Below, piece after piece: positions 1 to 12,351 of a DNA stretch of 64,000 nucleotides. Position 1 is the stretch's first letter. Every line of letters begins with the position of its first letter. Made by a program: the position numbers and the translations under genes. A model generated the notes under the pieces. The model worked only from the letters and a program-made list of their open reading frames with translations. It was not told the DNA's origin and did not search any database. Origin of the DNA: Brachynemurus nebulosus (taxonomy: Eukaryota > Arthropoda > Insecta > Neuroptera > Myrmeleontidae); contig JAPWDM010000008.1 in assembly GCA_035578155.1 (NCBI GenBank), positions 320,001 to 384,000 of the forward strand, given 5' to 3'.

Positions 1-264
1 AATTACTCAATTCCGATTTACACAGATCCAATTCGTCCCGATACACCATAAACGGATCCGTTATACTGCACGTGCTCGACGTTTTATGGCTCGACTGTGA
101 CGAATCTAGCGACGATGCCAAATCGTCGGTGAGCAACGAACAATTCTCCGACAAAATGAAATCGTCCAACATGTCGGAGAAAAATATATTGTCGGCCAAC
201 GGTACGCAAACATCTCCAGCGGTCGGAGCCAAGTGTGTCAGGTCGTCCGGTTCATCTTTCAGAA
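1..264 (-). CDS. sima: sima exon: N-terminal ODD with LAPTAG hydroxylation motif (partial)
   Basis: Starts after a TTTCAG acceptor (265-270); the first two bases complete an Ile codon. The translation ILKDEPDDLTHLAPTAGDV matches the vertebrate HIF-1alpha site around Pro402 (LKKEPDxLTxLAPxAGD). The proline of LAP (codon 224-226) is the expected substrate of the oxygen-dependent prolyl hydroxylase (fatiga/EGLN), which creates the VHL binding site. An acidic, Ser-rich stretch follows (NIFFSDMLDDFILSEN, DLASSLDSSQSS), then DPFMVYRDELDLCKSELSN, and the frame is still open at position 1. The second ODD proline and the transactivation domain are not in the window. Confidence 0.93.
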
Positions 265-1315
265 CTGAAACAATACAAAAAAAAAAAAAAAAATAGTAGT
301 TGATGTTGGGACTTATCAATTTTTCGTCGAATCGAAAATAAAATTAATAATAAACAACTTTAATCGTGGTCTAAAAATATTACATTATTTTTCGAAACAG
401 ATACAATATTTGGCAACGTGCCGTTACCGTCAATCATTTAATGATGATTATTTTTATGACAAAATTTTGGGGGGCTTTGAACTGTTATGTGTGTACCTTT
501 TTGATTTATCAACATATTTTCAAAAAAAAAAAAAAAAAACTGATTCAAGTTCAAATAGTCTTATGAATCCGAAAAACACTATTCGCGAAATATTTATAAA
601 CTGCTCTTTAAGACTTGACTAGATAAATTTATTATTATGAAAGCTAAAGTTGAACAAAAAAAATATTTGACTTTTTCTTTAAGGAATTTAAGGTCCTGAT
701 CTACTATACTAATTGTCATATCTTATCGTGTCAATAATACATTAAAGTAATTTAAATTTAAATTTGAAAAAAAAAAATTAAAAATGTTATTACACTCACA
801 AAATATTGTAATTATTTTCCAAGTAAGCGTAAAGTTAATTCTTAGCTATTTTTCTGATTAGCTAACTAACTGTGTACATAGCTGATTAGATTGACTTACA
901 AATATGAATTTTTTTCCTTTAAATGTAAACTTGTGCACTATTGCATGAACTGTTTGTATTATAACTGAATCGACACTCTTATCAAGTTTCCCCTCTTTTG
1001 TAATTGTACAAGTTATAAGAACAGTTCTGAAGTAATGAATGAAAGAGAACGAAGGTGTTGGGTTGGGTTAATACTAGCGTTTAATAAAAACCATGTCTTT
1101 TCTCACGTATACAACACCTTTCTTTCACCCAATTGTAACCGGTATATTATACATATCTACAGGGTGAATAATTGTAGAGTTTCCATTTTTATTACAAAAC
1201 AAATACTATCAAACATCACTTCATTTTTTTTTACTTTGCAAATTTAAAAAAAAAAAAAATGTAACTACTTAAGTTAGTGTTTAAAAAGCACGACTTTCTG
1301 ATATTCTGTTATTTT

Positions 1316-1612
1316 GGTGGCGTTCGGAAGGAAATTTTGTTAGCCTAACAACGCTAGCTAACGGAGCTTACACCGTTACAAATCACATGGGTTCTGATTC
1401 AACAAATTAATGCACATTGAATATTTTTTTTAAATAAATACTTTTGAAGAACCGCCACATTTAAAGATTATCGAATAAAAACAATCAGTTACCATGTTAG
1501 AAATTGTTGTTTTAATATCTAATGCATTTTTGAATGCAAGCCCTCTAGTTTGTAACGGTAAAAACTCTGTTAGTTAAGGTTAGAATAACAAAATTTTCTG
1601 GCGAACGCCACC
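1316..1612 (+). mobile_element. MITE with ~100-bp terminal inverted repeats, copy 1
   Basis: The left end GGTGGCGTTCGGAAGGAAAT and the right end (TTCTGGCGAACGCCACC) are inverted and continue inward through GTTAGCCTAAC, GTTAGCTAACGGAGC and ACCGTTACAAA for about 90 bp. The centre is unique and non-coding. It is more diverged than copy 2 and in the opposite orientation, judged from the shared inner block around CTAACATGGTGACTG. I could not find a clear target duplication. Confidence 0.8.
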
Positions 1613-1877
1613 ACCTTTATTAATAATTTTTTAATAAGGCACTGAAAAATTTTAGTCAACTTGTGGACGTCACAAAGTTAAAAAAATATTTTTTCCCCTC
1701 AAACAAACCGTACTGAAATAATTTAAATTAGTGTGATTCGTTGAATTCCAGTAATTTGGGTGTGAATTTTTTTTCATTTTTGTTATCAAAATGACCGAAT
1801 TTCTTTTAAATATGATTGATACAACTTAAGTGACAACAACAGTTATTTCTAACAACCTACTAAATTTTTCTAACACT

Positions 1878-2196
1878 GCTGGCGTTCCGGACGAAAATTT
1901 TGTTAGCCTAACGTTAGCTTACGGAGCTTTCACCGTTACAAACCAGAGGGCACGCATTCAAAAAAATTAACATACATTATATATTAAAATAACAATTTCT
2001 AACATGGTGACTGATTATTTTTATTCCATAATTTTTAAATGTGGCTGTACTTCAGAAATTAAATATTTATTATACCGTGAAAAACCATGAAAAAATATTT
2101 AACTCTAATTTTTTGAATCAGAGCCCTCTGGTTTGTAACGATGAAAGCTCCGTTAGCTGACGTTAGGCTAACAAAATTTTCGTCCGGAACGCCAGC
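1878..2196 (-). mobile_element. MITE with ~100-bp terminal inverted repeats, copy 2
   Basis: GCTGGCGTTCCGGACGAAAA at the left is matched by TTTTCGTCCGGAACGCCAGC at the right, and pairing continues through the GTTAGCCTAAC and AACCAGAGGGC blocks. It is about 319 bp with no coding capacity. The arms are nearly identical, so this copy is younger than the one at 1316. Confidence 0.85.
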
Positions 2197-3225
2197 ATTA
2201 TCAGCCGCGATTACTTAAAATTATTAGCTTTCATTCAGTTTATATTTTTATATGGTACATTTATGTTTTCAACAAATATGCAAACTTTAATTGGTATTTC
2301 AAATTTCTGTTTGAAAATGAACTAACGGTTCGAAACAATATTGTCACAGTTTCAAAAATAAAAGTGGTATTTTGCAAAGTAAAATATTTGTTTATTATTT
2401 ACAAAATAGGGAATACCATAAAGTAACGTTCAAATCTATTAATATTAATGCAAACTTTAGTTGGTATTTCAAAAACTATAAAACTCAAATAGGTAATTTT
2501 ATCACATGAAAAATTACATAATCTCTACAAATATTTAGGAATAAATTTTCACAAGTATTTAATCGCGTATTATCGAACAATTCGTTTCAGTGATAGGTTA
2601 CTGTCGGTTAGGTAAAGTTAGAATCTTTTAACAATTCGTAACATTACCAATAGTGGCGAGAAGAATATATTAGTATTCGTTAAAATATCACTAATATTAA
2701 AAGATATTAGATATCACTAAGATCACATATGTACATACATATTCTAGATATTTATAAATACTACGACATTAGTTCCGAATGGCATATTAGCGAGATAAAA
2801 TATTTTTATCAACGGACGCCTAATACAAACGATAAAAATATTGCATTTTAAATGTAAATATCTAACAATTAGAACAAATTGCCCAAAATTTGAAATCTCT
2901 TATTAAGTGTTATTGTTAGATGTTATTTGAAATTAACAGCAACGTGTGAATAACAGTGGTATATTTAATAATAATTATTTCACTAAAAAGCATGGATGGG
3001 TCAAGTTATGGATTTCAATGGATGACATCTTGACCTGTTACTATTTTGTTTATTTTTGATTCGACAACAAGAGTGACACTGTAATAAAAATGGAAACTTT
3101 TAAATTATTCACCTGTATATATATTTATTTCGTAAGTACGTGAATTTTAAATAAAAAATTTCCCCGTAAAAAGTGTGTGTTTTCCTCGAACTTATAGTAA
3201 TTAGTGTAATACATTTGTAACTTAC

Positions 3226-3722
3226 TTGTAAGACCAGGCTCCTCATCCGAAAACATTAAGAAACCTTTATTCATATCTTCGGTTCTCGGTGCAAATATTT
3301 TGAAAGTGGCCGTTTGCGGTGGATGTTCCGGTTTCACAACAAACACACTCTCAGTGACACTGCGTGGTTGTTGTTTTGATGCCGCCGTAGTAGTAGTGGT
3401 AAACACCCCCGAAAAATCCGAATATTTATTATTATTCTCTTTTTTAACTTCCTGTTTATTAACTTTTGACGATTTCTTTGTCTTTGACGGGGGTGATGGT
3501 GGTGTCAATATTACTGACGGTATATTTTCGTTACTCTTCTCCTTCAGTATAACTTTCTCTTTAATTTCTTCCTCTAACGCGACCACTGTCGCGGGTGTTG
3601 TTGATTCTTTAACGATGGTGACTGCTGCTGCTGCTGGTGGTGTTTTAGTATTGTTGGCCTGTTTTTCGGTAACGGCCAAATGTTGTGAGATACTCAAAAT
3701 TTCCTCTTCACTTTCAAGTCCA
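3226..3722 (-). CDS. sima: sima exon: PAC-to-ODD linker, low complexity
   Basis: This 497-nt exon starts after GTTACAG and ends at an A|GTAAGT donor. It carries 165 full codons. The start SGLESEEEILSISQHLA follows directly from PAS-B. The middle is low complexity: Ala/Thr/Pro runs, a charged EEEIKEKVILKEKSNEN stretch, PPSPPSKTKKSSK and a Thr run (GVFTTTTTAASK). The end FKIFAPRTEDMNKGFLMFSD is conserved-looking and leads into the ODD. The middle is poorly conserved between insects, so the frame is supported by phase continuity on both sides rather than by similarity. A long plus-strand reading frame over the same bases is its antisense shadow. Confidence 0.92.
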
Positions 3723-4599
3723 CTGTAACAAGTTTAACAATATTCGCAAAACCAAAAAAAAAAAAAATTACGTTACAGGTGATCGATCACCTGCGCTTTA
3801 AAAATCGGTAACAATACTTATAAAAAAAAATGACTAGATGTCCGACAATTTTTTGCAATCACAATCGCGGATACATACTAAATTATAGTCCAAGTGATAA
3901 AACTACTAGACTCGACTGTTGTTGTTACGTCACAGAAAATAATTGATTCAATGAGGTTAACTAGTTCAAATAAATCTCTCAAGAAAAGAAAAAAAACGAT
4001 TATTTTGTTTACACTAAACGCGATAGATATTTTTAATTCAAATTCAACGAATAAAAAATTTTAAAAATATTTCTCCCAGTCTGTGTCTCAGTTGATAATT
4101 GTTATGTAACACAGAAAAAAAATCAAAAATACATTTTATTTTAATAGTAAAAAATTAATTAATTAATAAAGTTTTTTATTATTTAAATAAATTCACAAAT
4201 GTACTATTCTCTTCAAGGCCAGTGAAAAGTTTTATAAAAAGCTTTTTTTTTTTCAAACACTGTTTGGTAAATATTTTAAACGATACGTTAGATAAATTAT
4301 TATCTGGCAAATTGCATTTAAATTCATAAATAAATGATTTTTCTCTTTTAAAATGTTGCACACAAATATTTTTTTTTTTAAATTCACTTAATTTAATTAA
4401 TTTATTTAATTCACTGTTAATAATAATTAGGAACTATATTTGGTGTAAAGTTGGAACTGTAGTGGCTCTTCTTGTTGCCAATAGATGATCTGATTGAATT
4501 GAATCGCTCAATTAATATGCACTAAATCAAATGGTGTTGATTCGATAAAAAATTTTACTACTAGTACTAGAGGAGAAATACGGGCAAAAAAAAGAAATT

Positions 4600-4972
4600 T
4601 TGTAACACAACTTTTTAACGTGCTATTGCTGATGATCGAAATATTGTAATCGCATGCAGAGTGTTGTATAGTGTGTGACTAGCGGTGAGTATATGAGTGG
4701 CTGATCCAATGTGGTCTGACTGTCAGTCAGTAGTTAAGTGAGTGAAAAAACAATAAGCGGGGCCAACAAGCGAACATGACGCGACACGAGCAATCGTAAC
4801 AGTCATGTAATAATTAAAATAATATCAAAATTATGTAGTATGGTCGATCTACGTGTTTTGGGCCGAGAGACCGAACACATTTTTCATGTACGAACGGCGT
4901 ACGCAACGCATTAAAGTGTCTAATTTTCGGCGATTGTTGCCGGGACTTTAATCAACAACAGTGCATTGAAGT
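4600..4972. other. G+C-richer island in the giant intron; possible internal promoter or exon
   Basis: This stretch is visibly richer in G+C than its surroundings, has CpG-containing words (GGCGTACGCAACGC, GACGCGACACGAGC) and no A/T runs of the usual kind. It contains CTGTCAGTCAGTAGT, which includes the arthropod initiator-like TCAGT, and an ACGTG core at 4850-4854. On the minus strand it lies about 0.9 kb upstream of the ODD linker exon. It has no long open frame. A 5-prime UTR exon or intronic promoter is one reading; the end of an unrecognised repeat is another. Confidence 0.25.
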
Positions 4973-4986
4973 TACGTGGTCAAAAC

Positions 4987-5160
4987 CAGGGCCGGATTAA
5001 CCCTAAGTGCCGCCCGTGAAAAATGCCGCTCCCCACCTTTTGCTTGAAAAGAAGCAAATCTTAATTTTTCCTACTTTTTTTCAAACTTTCTTTTAAAAAA
5101 TAACTGACAAGCCCCTAGTAGGCTATGGAGTAGGTTGGCCTATTGGCTAAGCTAGCCCTG
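4987..5160. mobile_element. hAT-like MITE (CAGGGCCGGATTAA end)
   Basis: Begins CAGGGCCGGATTAACCCTAA and ends AAGCTAGCCCTG. CAGGG...CCCTG ends with GCCGG are typical of hAT non-autonomous elements. It splits the left arm of the larger foldback: the uninterrupted partner arm at 9590-9615 lacks it. The flanking 8-mers are similar but not identical, so the target duplication is not proved. Confidence 0.55.
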
Positions 5161-5321
5161 GTTACAAACACGTAACTTTAATGCATTCATGCCAGTTGTC
5201 CATTCTTCATAAGTGAACATTAAGTTCCTAAATTAATCGGTGGGCAGCGAGATATTTTTTGTGTATACAAGTATCTCCTCTTTACCATTTAAACTTTCTC
5301 GATGTTTGTTATTGTACTGCT

Positions 5322-5677
5322 CAGTGTTAGCAACCCTGAAGAGTGGGATTACTGTGCCAGGGCCTAAAATTATAGTAAATTTGAAAAAATTATAGTAGAT
5401 TAGAAAAACAATCGTCAAAGTCAATTTTATCACATTAAATAATGGTTAAATATTCATAAATTCAGCGCCCGTACTAGCGGCGACCTTTTTTTCTACCCTC
5501 TCGGCACCAAACGAAAAACATTAATTAATTACCGAAAAATTTGCTCTTTCGGTCTAAAAATATGGTTTATAAAAATTATAGTAGATTTAAGGATTATTGT
5601 AAAGGCATGATAGTACATAGTAAAAAGGATGTAATTATAGTATGTCTTATAATATTATAGTATGGTTGCTAACACTG
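5322..5677. mobile_element. hAT-type MITE with perfect 8-bp target duplication
   Basis: Terminal inverted repeat CAGTGTTAGCAACC / GGTTGCTAACACTG. It is flanked on both sides by GTACTGCT (5314-5321 and 5678-5685), an exact 8-bp duplication as made by hAT transposases. It is 356 bp and non-coding. It interrupts the left arm of the 4973-9622 foldback, whose right arm is uninterrupted, so it inserted later. Confidence 0.9.
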
Positions 5678-6984
5678 GTACTGCTGCGCTCAGTTTGTTT
5701 TAGTTTTTATTAGTTCAATCTCCAGCCATCGTTTTTTGAATAGATAGCAGCACGTGTGAGATTTAAGACATAAGGAATGTCACTAGATGGCCTTATGTTT
5801 TTCATGTGAGATGAAAGACATAAGGCCATCTAGTGACGTTTGATGATACCTTGTGAAGTTTTGTAACTACTCATTGATGTTTTTATTTTTTTTATGTTTA
5901 ATTCAAATGCGTTCTGGGACAATTAATTGGTTTTCCGGACCATTTTCGTAAGCCACGTGACCTAGGAAAACTTTGATTTTTTTGTTTCTTTTCAGAGACT
6001 CTTTTTTTTTTTTTATTAGAATTGAATAAATTTTGAAATTTTGCAATAAGGTAATGTTCGACTTTTTTTCAAAATGTCGTCACAGTCAGTGACGCAGTGA
6101 TCTGAAATATAAACTTTCTCCTAAAGCAAGGAAAAAGGGGAGGAACTTAAAGGAATTTTATAAAATACAATTTTTAAAAATTTTAATTTGCAATAACTTT
6201 GAACAGAATGTTCCCTCTCTTTGGTTTTCTTGGCTATTATTAATAAATGCTTTTACAATCAGCCCCTTACCAGTTATTGGCTCCAACCGCCATCCTCAGC
6301 AGATTTCAAATAAAAATGGGACAGGGGCAGTCCTATAACTGTGTTGTTAGCTTTTTTTATTGTCATTTATAACTTTTCACTATAAATATTAAGTATTTTT
6401 ATGTGTACGAACATCATACATGGAAAATTGTGTTGGGCTCCCGGACTAATGTTATACAATTTGTGTACAATAAAATGGTATTTTTTGCGGAAAAAAGTGA
6501 AATTTAACCACTTCAGCAGACCTCATCATGGATGCTTGAGCACCCCCATTTGTATTAGTATACAAAATATTTAATAAAAAACTAAAAACTTTTCGTTAAA
6601 TGTCATTAATTTAATACGTCTTCTGTTACGTTAAGGTTAAAATAAAATAAAAAATTCAAGTGCAGTTCTAATTTATTCGCCTGGTTTACTAACAATGAAC
6701 TATTTTTTTTCTTTTTGAAAATCTAAAATAACTGAATTAGACTTGTTGAGTAGGATGTCTTTATTTTTAAATCGAAATTTATTAGCATTTTATAAACTAT
6801 AAAAAGTTTTATGAAATGTTTTTTGAGCAAGTATACATACTACATTATATCATTAGGATTCCGAAGAAACATCTCAGAATCCTTATAGTTTCATAAAATC
6901 CGTCAGTCCGTCCGTCACATTCTTCCGTAATTCCGACATTTTTCCGACTATGAGCATGAAATTTTGATATTAATATTGAAGATT

Positions 6985-7095
6985 GCAATAATTAAAAAAA
7001 AAAAAATTAATAAAGTAAATCATTCCGGGATTCGAACACAGGTGCGTACCGCTTATATGTCCTCCATGCTAACCACTAGTCTATTGGCAAGTTTA
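6985..7095 (-). mobile_element. tRNA-derived SINE or tRNA pseudogene
   Basis: On the minus strand the sequence has an A-box-like ACTAGTGGTTAGCATGG and a B box GTGTTCGAATCCC about 40 nt later. A TTTACTT segment and a long T run follow, which could serve as a Pol III stop. Acceptor-stem pairing is absent, so it is not a functional tRNA. Confidence 0.55.
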
Positions 7096-9980
7096 ATATC
7101 TCTCTGTTTTTGGGAGGTGAACTTAATCTAACTGATCGAAATCGGTGAGAGGCCTATTTGGACGCCTCCTTGTCGAATATATTTTATTCCGAAAGCTGTG
7201 TGGCCATCACTGAGGCCATCCGTGACGCATTATTTTTTTCAATATGATAAAGATGAACAGTTAAAGAGTTGGAGGAAGCACAATGATTTTATCTCCCACT
7301 AAGCTATGTACACATAATTCTAATTTAATTATTTTTATGTATGTATGTTTGTTTGTTTGTTATGTTAGCAAACAAACGTACAAGTGCAAGATGTACATAC
7401 ATGTAGGTACATGCGTTGATTAAAATAAACAAGTGCACTGAAGCTTATTTATGTATTTATGTGCTCAGTGTGTACACAAATGCATCTTATTGTCAGTCAT
7501 AACTCATAAATAATAATGTGTAATATTGCACATTAAAACTGCATTCGCCCCGTTTCACTTTAAACGAGTGCTATCTTTTTCCACTAACAACGTAATAACC
7601 TAAGTAAGTATGTCAACATATAATATATGTAGCTATTATTATTTGAATATATGTATATCTCATTGTGATGAATTAACGATGATCATGTTACAATAAAAAT
7701 ATTTATTGTATTGCGAATATTTGCAACATACATACATATTTGCAAATTGTGCATTTCTATTATTTCCTGGAAAATTTAACAACAATATTTGTTTTTTCAA
7801 ATAATACCATATTAATACAACGTATTTGAATAAGGCCCCAAAGCGGAATGTCAAACGAAGGCGCGATACAGCAACAAGGATATGAGCGGATCTTCACAGA
7901 GCGCAAAAGTCTACTTTTCCACTAAGATTGTAGAAAAATTAATTTTTCTCGCTTCACGCCTTAACCGCTTAACCGCAATTGACTTAAAATTTTACATAAT
8001 GATACTCGGGGAGAGGCAGAAAGATACAGGCTACTGTTTACTCCGGAAAAACATGTATGATTTCTGTGGTGGAAAAAAATAGGTTTGAAAAATTGCATAA
8101 ATCATGATGCGTGTATACTGCATAGCATTACAACTGTTACAAGTGTTAAAATTACATATTTATTATGTATGTACTTGTTGTGTTTTGATAAGAGATTGAT
8201 AATTTTAAATCAGGTCACATATAATATGTACTACACACAACCAATATTAATAAAAAAAAGATCAATAATCAATAAAATTAATTAATTATTATATTTGCAG
8301 AAAATAATACATATTCATTTCATTTGAATCTCGTTTGGTATTGAGAAACTTAGCTCTTTCTCCCCCAAACAAAGTTCCCTCTCGCCCACCAAAAGGATCA
8401 ATGAACCACATTACTATTACCGCGTCATTTCATTATCCGTACTACCATTATGCGTACCGTTTGTGTGTGTTTGTATATACATACACAGTCTACGTGACAA
8501 AATTTTTATTGTAAACAAACATTTTTATGTAAACAGATCTTAAATTTTTAACATATACAGGCGATTATTTTAAAAGTTAACATAAATATATGATAATAGT
8601 AATAATAAAAATTATTAATACACATATATATTATAATTACCAAGCTTACAATTAGAAATAAATATTATGTAGTTAGAAAATATTACTTAAAAATTTATTT
8701 TTATAAAAATATTTTAATTTTTATTAAAAAATAAATTGTCTAGAGAAACATCCTGTATATGATTTTCGTTAAGGGTACGACGTTTATGTATTGTCGTACG
8801 GTTAACGGAATATCAGTGTAAATCTGTTACAAATACATAATATAATACATTAATACATTAAATATTAATAATATGTGAGTAATATATACGTGCTTTTTGG
8901 GAGGGGGGGTTTAGTGACGGTTGACAATCAATGTATGTATGGCGCAGTGTTTTATACATATAATATAATCTGCTCATATTATACGAGCAATTTAGATTCA
9001 TTAAATTAATATTTTATATTATTATTATGTAAATGTGTCCCAGAACGTGAGAAGCCATGATAAAAACAAAAATTCGCCAAGTGCGTGCCGGACACGTATT
9101 ATCAAAGTTCTGTGGTCAATAGCAAATTTTTCACAATTTTTAGGATCTAATGTAGGAAATTTAATAGTATATATAGTAACTGAGAGAGATTATGAGAAGA
9201 GTTCAAATTAAAAAAAAAAAATAATCACGTGAAAACAAATTAATTGTCCCAGTTAAATTATAGAAAAATAAAAACATCAATGAGTAGTTAGAAATCATCA
9301 CAAGGCTTCATTCAACGTCACTAGATGGCAACATTCCTTACGTCTTCAATCTGACACGTGCTGCTCTCTATTCAAAAAAACAATGGCTGGAGACTGAACT
9401 AATAAAAACCAAACAAACTGTACGCACAAGTACAGTAACGAAGGTAGAGAAAGTTTAAATGGTAAAGAGGAGATACTTGTATAAACGAAAAACATCTCAC
9501 TGCCTAACTTTTTGAACTTCAGTGGAAAGCGCCACCGATTAATTTAGGGACTTAATGATCACTTATGAAGAATGACAACTGGAATGAATGCATTAAAGTT
9601 ACGTAGTTGTGACCACGCAATTTAAAAAAAAAAAAGTGTAAAAAATCCTCTTTCAGTCACAGAAGCGGATCCAGCTCTCAAATAAGGAGATGGTCACATT
9701 TTTACTCCTTTTGACATTCCAATTTTATTAACAAAAAAAATAAGAAAGCGTACAAAATTAACAACAAAGTGTGAAAAACAGTGGTATATTTAACAATTTT
9801 ATAATATTTTTTCATATTTCACTAAAAAGCATAATGGGTAGGTAAAGTTATGAATTTGTTGACATTTTAAAGTATGTACTACTGTTTTGTAAGTTTTTGA
9901 GAAATATATTTATGAGTGAAATCAACGATTTTTGTATCATTTTATTTTATAAAAACAGTTGAATATAACTTAAATTCATA

Positions 9981-10381
9981 TACAGGGTGGAAAGTAAATA
10001 ACACTCGTCGTTTGCAGGGTGACTCATAAGTACTCTGTAGACACAAAAACTGGCTTCAAGATGTTTCCAAATTTTTCGAAGTACGGCCCTGACTAAATTA
10101 TGTATACACCTTTTATTGGTACCAAAAGTATAAAATAATTTTGTTGACAAAAAATTCAATAAAATTTTTGCAAAAACATAGAACAGAAAATTAAAATATA
10201 CGATGGTCAGAGCCGGATTAAAAAAAAATTTTAAGGGCCGATTTTTTGACTTGTATTTAATATCAAATTTTTTTTGTTAAAAAAACATTTCTGCTTCTTT
10301 ATTGGCAAATGTTAATTTACATATGGGCGAGATCTATCCACCGTTTTCGTAGCGAGACTCATATACTTTCCATCCTGTATA
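9981..10381. mobile_element. Element with TACAGGGTGGAAAGTAAATAA ends, copy 1
   Basis: Left end TACAGGGTGGAAAGTAAATA; the right end TATACTTTCCATCCTGTATA is its inverted form. The inner segments (GACTCATAAGTACTCTGTAG, GCCGGATTAAAAAAAA) recur at 32843-34052, and partial copies sit at 37858 and 43440-43731. No coding sequence. Confidence 0.7.
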
Positions 10382-10812
10382 CACATACATAGATTTAAAT
10401 TGAAAACTATGGCAATGTTGTCTGCTTTTACGGTACATGTACACCTATATACATACGTGTAAATACACGTGATTTAGGCATGTCCATTGATTTAAAATAA
10501 ACAAAAAAAAAAAAAAAAAACATTTGGCACCGTTTTAACGGTGTTGTGTAGTATTCGCTTGCCAACTAGAACTTAATAAAATATTCGATAAGTTTTCAAC
10601 CAAGTGAAGTTAGACTTTGAGAATTATTTTTCCCGTATGATCCTTGTTTTGATCGCCAATAATCTTACCCTATTGGAAAATTTTAGTTTTTATTCAATTT
10701 TATATCCGAATATGTATATAAGAGTATTAATGAATTATTTTGTAGATAATTACTATATAAACTTATTATAATAATGAAGTAATAAATTTGAATTTTAAAT
10801 TAAATTTAAAAA

Positions 10813-11150
10813 TACCCCTGTCGCAGCATCCTGCATAACATAGCGAATTTCCGTTTATAAAAATCCGTTTTTCTGTGATTTTTCACCCTTTTAAGTGATT
10901 TTTCCTCCTCTTTCTAATGGTGTAAGTAAATGTCGAAAAAAATTTTTAACTAGAAAATTTTGGCAAAAAACTAATTTTTTTCACGAAAAATGGTCAAAAA
11001 AAACCATGTTCTAGGCATCCGACATGGCTGGCTAACGAATTTGTCCAACGGTGTGGGACTAAATATAAATTTAATACATAAATTTTAGTGAATATTATTT
11101 TTGGTTTCTAGGGACCCCAAAACAAATTTCTATTATAGTCTCGGGAGATT
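10813..11150 (+). mobile_element. Microsatellite-carrying TIR family, copy a (3-prime end missing)
   Basis: Starts TACCCCTGTCGCAGCATCCT and keeps the family order: ...GCGAATTTCC, CCGACATGGCTGGCTAACGA, TTTTAGTGAATATTA, TTCTAGGGACCCCAAAAC. The position that holds (TA)n in other copies is a short TAAATATAAATTTAATAC. It ends before the GGAAATTCGCTA terminus. Confidence 0.75.
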
Positions 11151-11312
11151 TATTTCGGAGCTCTAAAAAATAGAACTTTCTTCGGAACCCTAAAAAACGG
11201 CATATAAGTAACATACAAACATATGTATACATATGTATGACGTATATGACTTATATACAATCTATCTCCTGTACCACAAACACATTCTTTCATATAATTA
11301 TGCATATAGGTA

Positions 11313-11637
11313 TACCCCTGTCGCAGCATCCTGCATAACATAGCGAATGCCCTTTTATAAAAATTAAATTTTCTCGGAAACTAGTTGACATAGAATAATA
11401 GTTTAAAGACCTTTTTTATGTAATTTTTTTTCGTCGTTTAAATGATGTAAAAAAATTTCGCAAAAATTTTTAAATAAGTCGAAATTTTGGCAAAAAGCTA
11501 ATTTTTTGCAAGAACAAACACCATGTTCCTGGCATCCGACGTGTCTGGCTAACGAACTTGTCCAACGGTTTGGGACTTCCAACATTTTCACCAAATTTCG
11601 TAAACCTAGGACATTTCGTTCGAGAGTTATCGTGCGG

Positions 11638-11713
<76 letters not shown>

Positions 11714-11836
11714 TTTGGTGAATATTATTTTCGGTTTCTAGGGACCTCAAAACAAATTTCTGCCATGGTCCCGGGTTCAAGTCGCGTCATGACAGTGGCT
11801 GTAATAGCTGAATTCCATTCTGGAAATTCGCTAAAA
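11313..11836 (+). mobile_element. Microsatellite-carrying TIR family, copy b
   Basis: Complete-looking copy: TACCCCTGTCGCAGCATCCT at the left and TGGAAATTCGCTAAAA at the right. It contains GACGTGTCTGGCTAACGAAC, CATTTCGTTCGAGAGTTATC, a (TA)n tract at 11642-11710, then AATTTTGGTGAATATTATTT and GGTCCCGGGTTCAAGTCGCG. The AGCGAATTTCC / GGAAATTCGCT blocks are inverted. It has no protein capacity; open frames across it are Tyr-Ile repeats from (TA)n. Confidence 0.85.
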
Positions 11837-11943
11837 AGTATACATAGACATATTCGTGATTTTCTACACCCGACTGTTTGAAAACAATTCTTATGATCAT
11901 ACATTAAGGGGGTTATATTAGACACTTACGTCGAAACAAAAAA

Positions 11944-12291
11944 TAACCCTGTCGCAGCATCCTGCATAACATAGCGAATTTCCGTTTATAAAAATTAGTT
12001 TTTTCGGAAACTAGTTGACATAGAATAATAGTTTAAAGACCTTTTTTATGTAATTTTTTCTCCTCTTTTAAATGATGTAAAAAAATTTGGCAAAAATTTT
12101 TGAATAAGTGGAAATTTTGGCAAAAAACTAATTTTTTGCACGAACAAAAACCATGTTTCTGGCATCCGACGTGTCTGGCTGAAGAACTCATCCAAGATTT
12201 TTGGACTTCCAACGTTGTCACCAAATTTCGTAAACCTAGGACATTTCGTTCGAGAGTTACCGTGTTGATACATATATACATACATACATAC

Positions 12292-12351
<60 letters not shown>

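Larger units (their letters stand above)
265..3225 (-). other. Intron between ODD exons; contains MITE pair
   Basis: Canonical GT-AG intron of 2961 bp. Apart from the two MITE copies at 1316-1612 and 1878-2196 it is A/T-rich with several A or T runs and no credible coding sequence. Confidence 0.85.
4973..9622. mobile_element. Large foldback element, ~4.65 kb, non-coding
   Basis: The left arm (4973 to about 5935) and right arm (about 9238 to 9622) are inverted copies. Examples are CGTAACTTTAATGCATTCAT against ATGAATGCATTAAAGTTACG, GAGATACTTGTATA against TATACAAGTATCTC, and the block with TCACTAGATGGC and AAACATCAATGAGTAGTTA. The left arm is longer because two smaller elements are inserted in it (4987-5160 and 5322-5677). 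The interior 5940-9237 is A/T-rich, has a tRNA-like SINE relic near 7020-7095, and no transposase. Confidence 0.75.

Noticed and set aside
72..296. Plus-strand open frame over the first exon
   Set aside because: It is antisense to the ODD exon, whose minus-strand frame is supported by the LAPTAG motif and splice phase.
3300..3728. 142-codon plus-strand frame with hydrophobic content
   Set aside because: Antisense shadow of the ODD linker exon; the minus strand fits exon phase on both sides.
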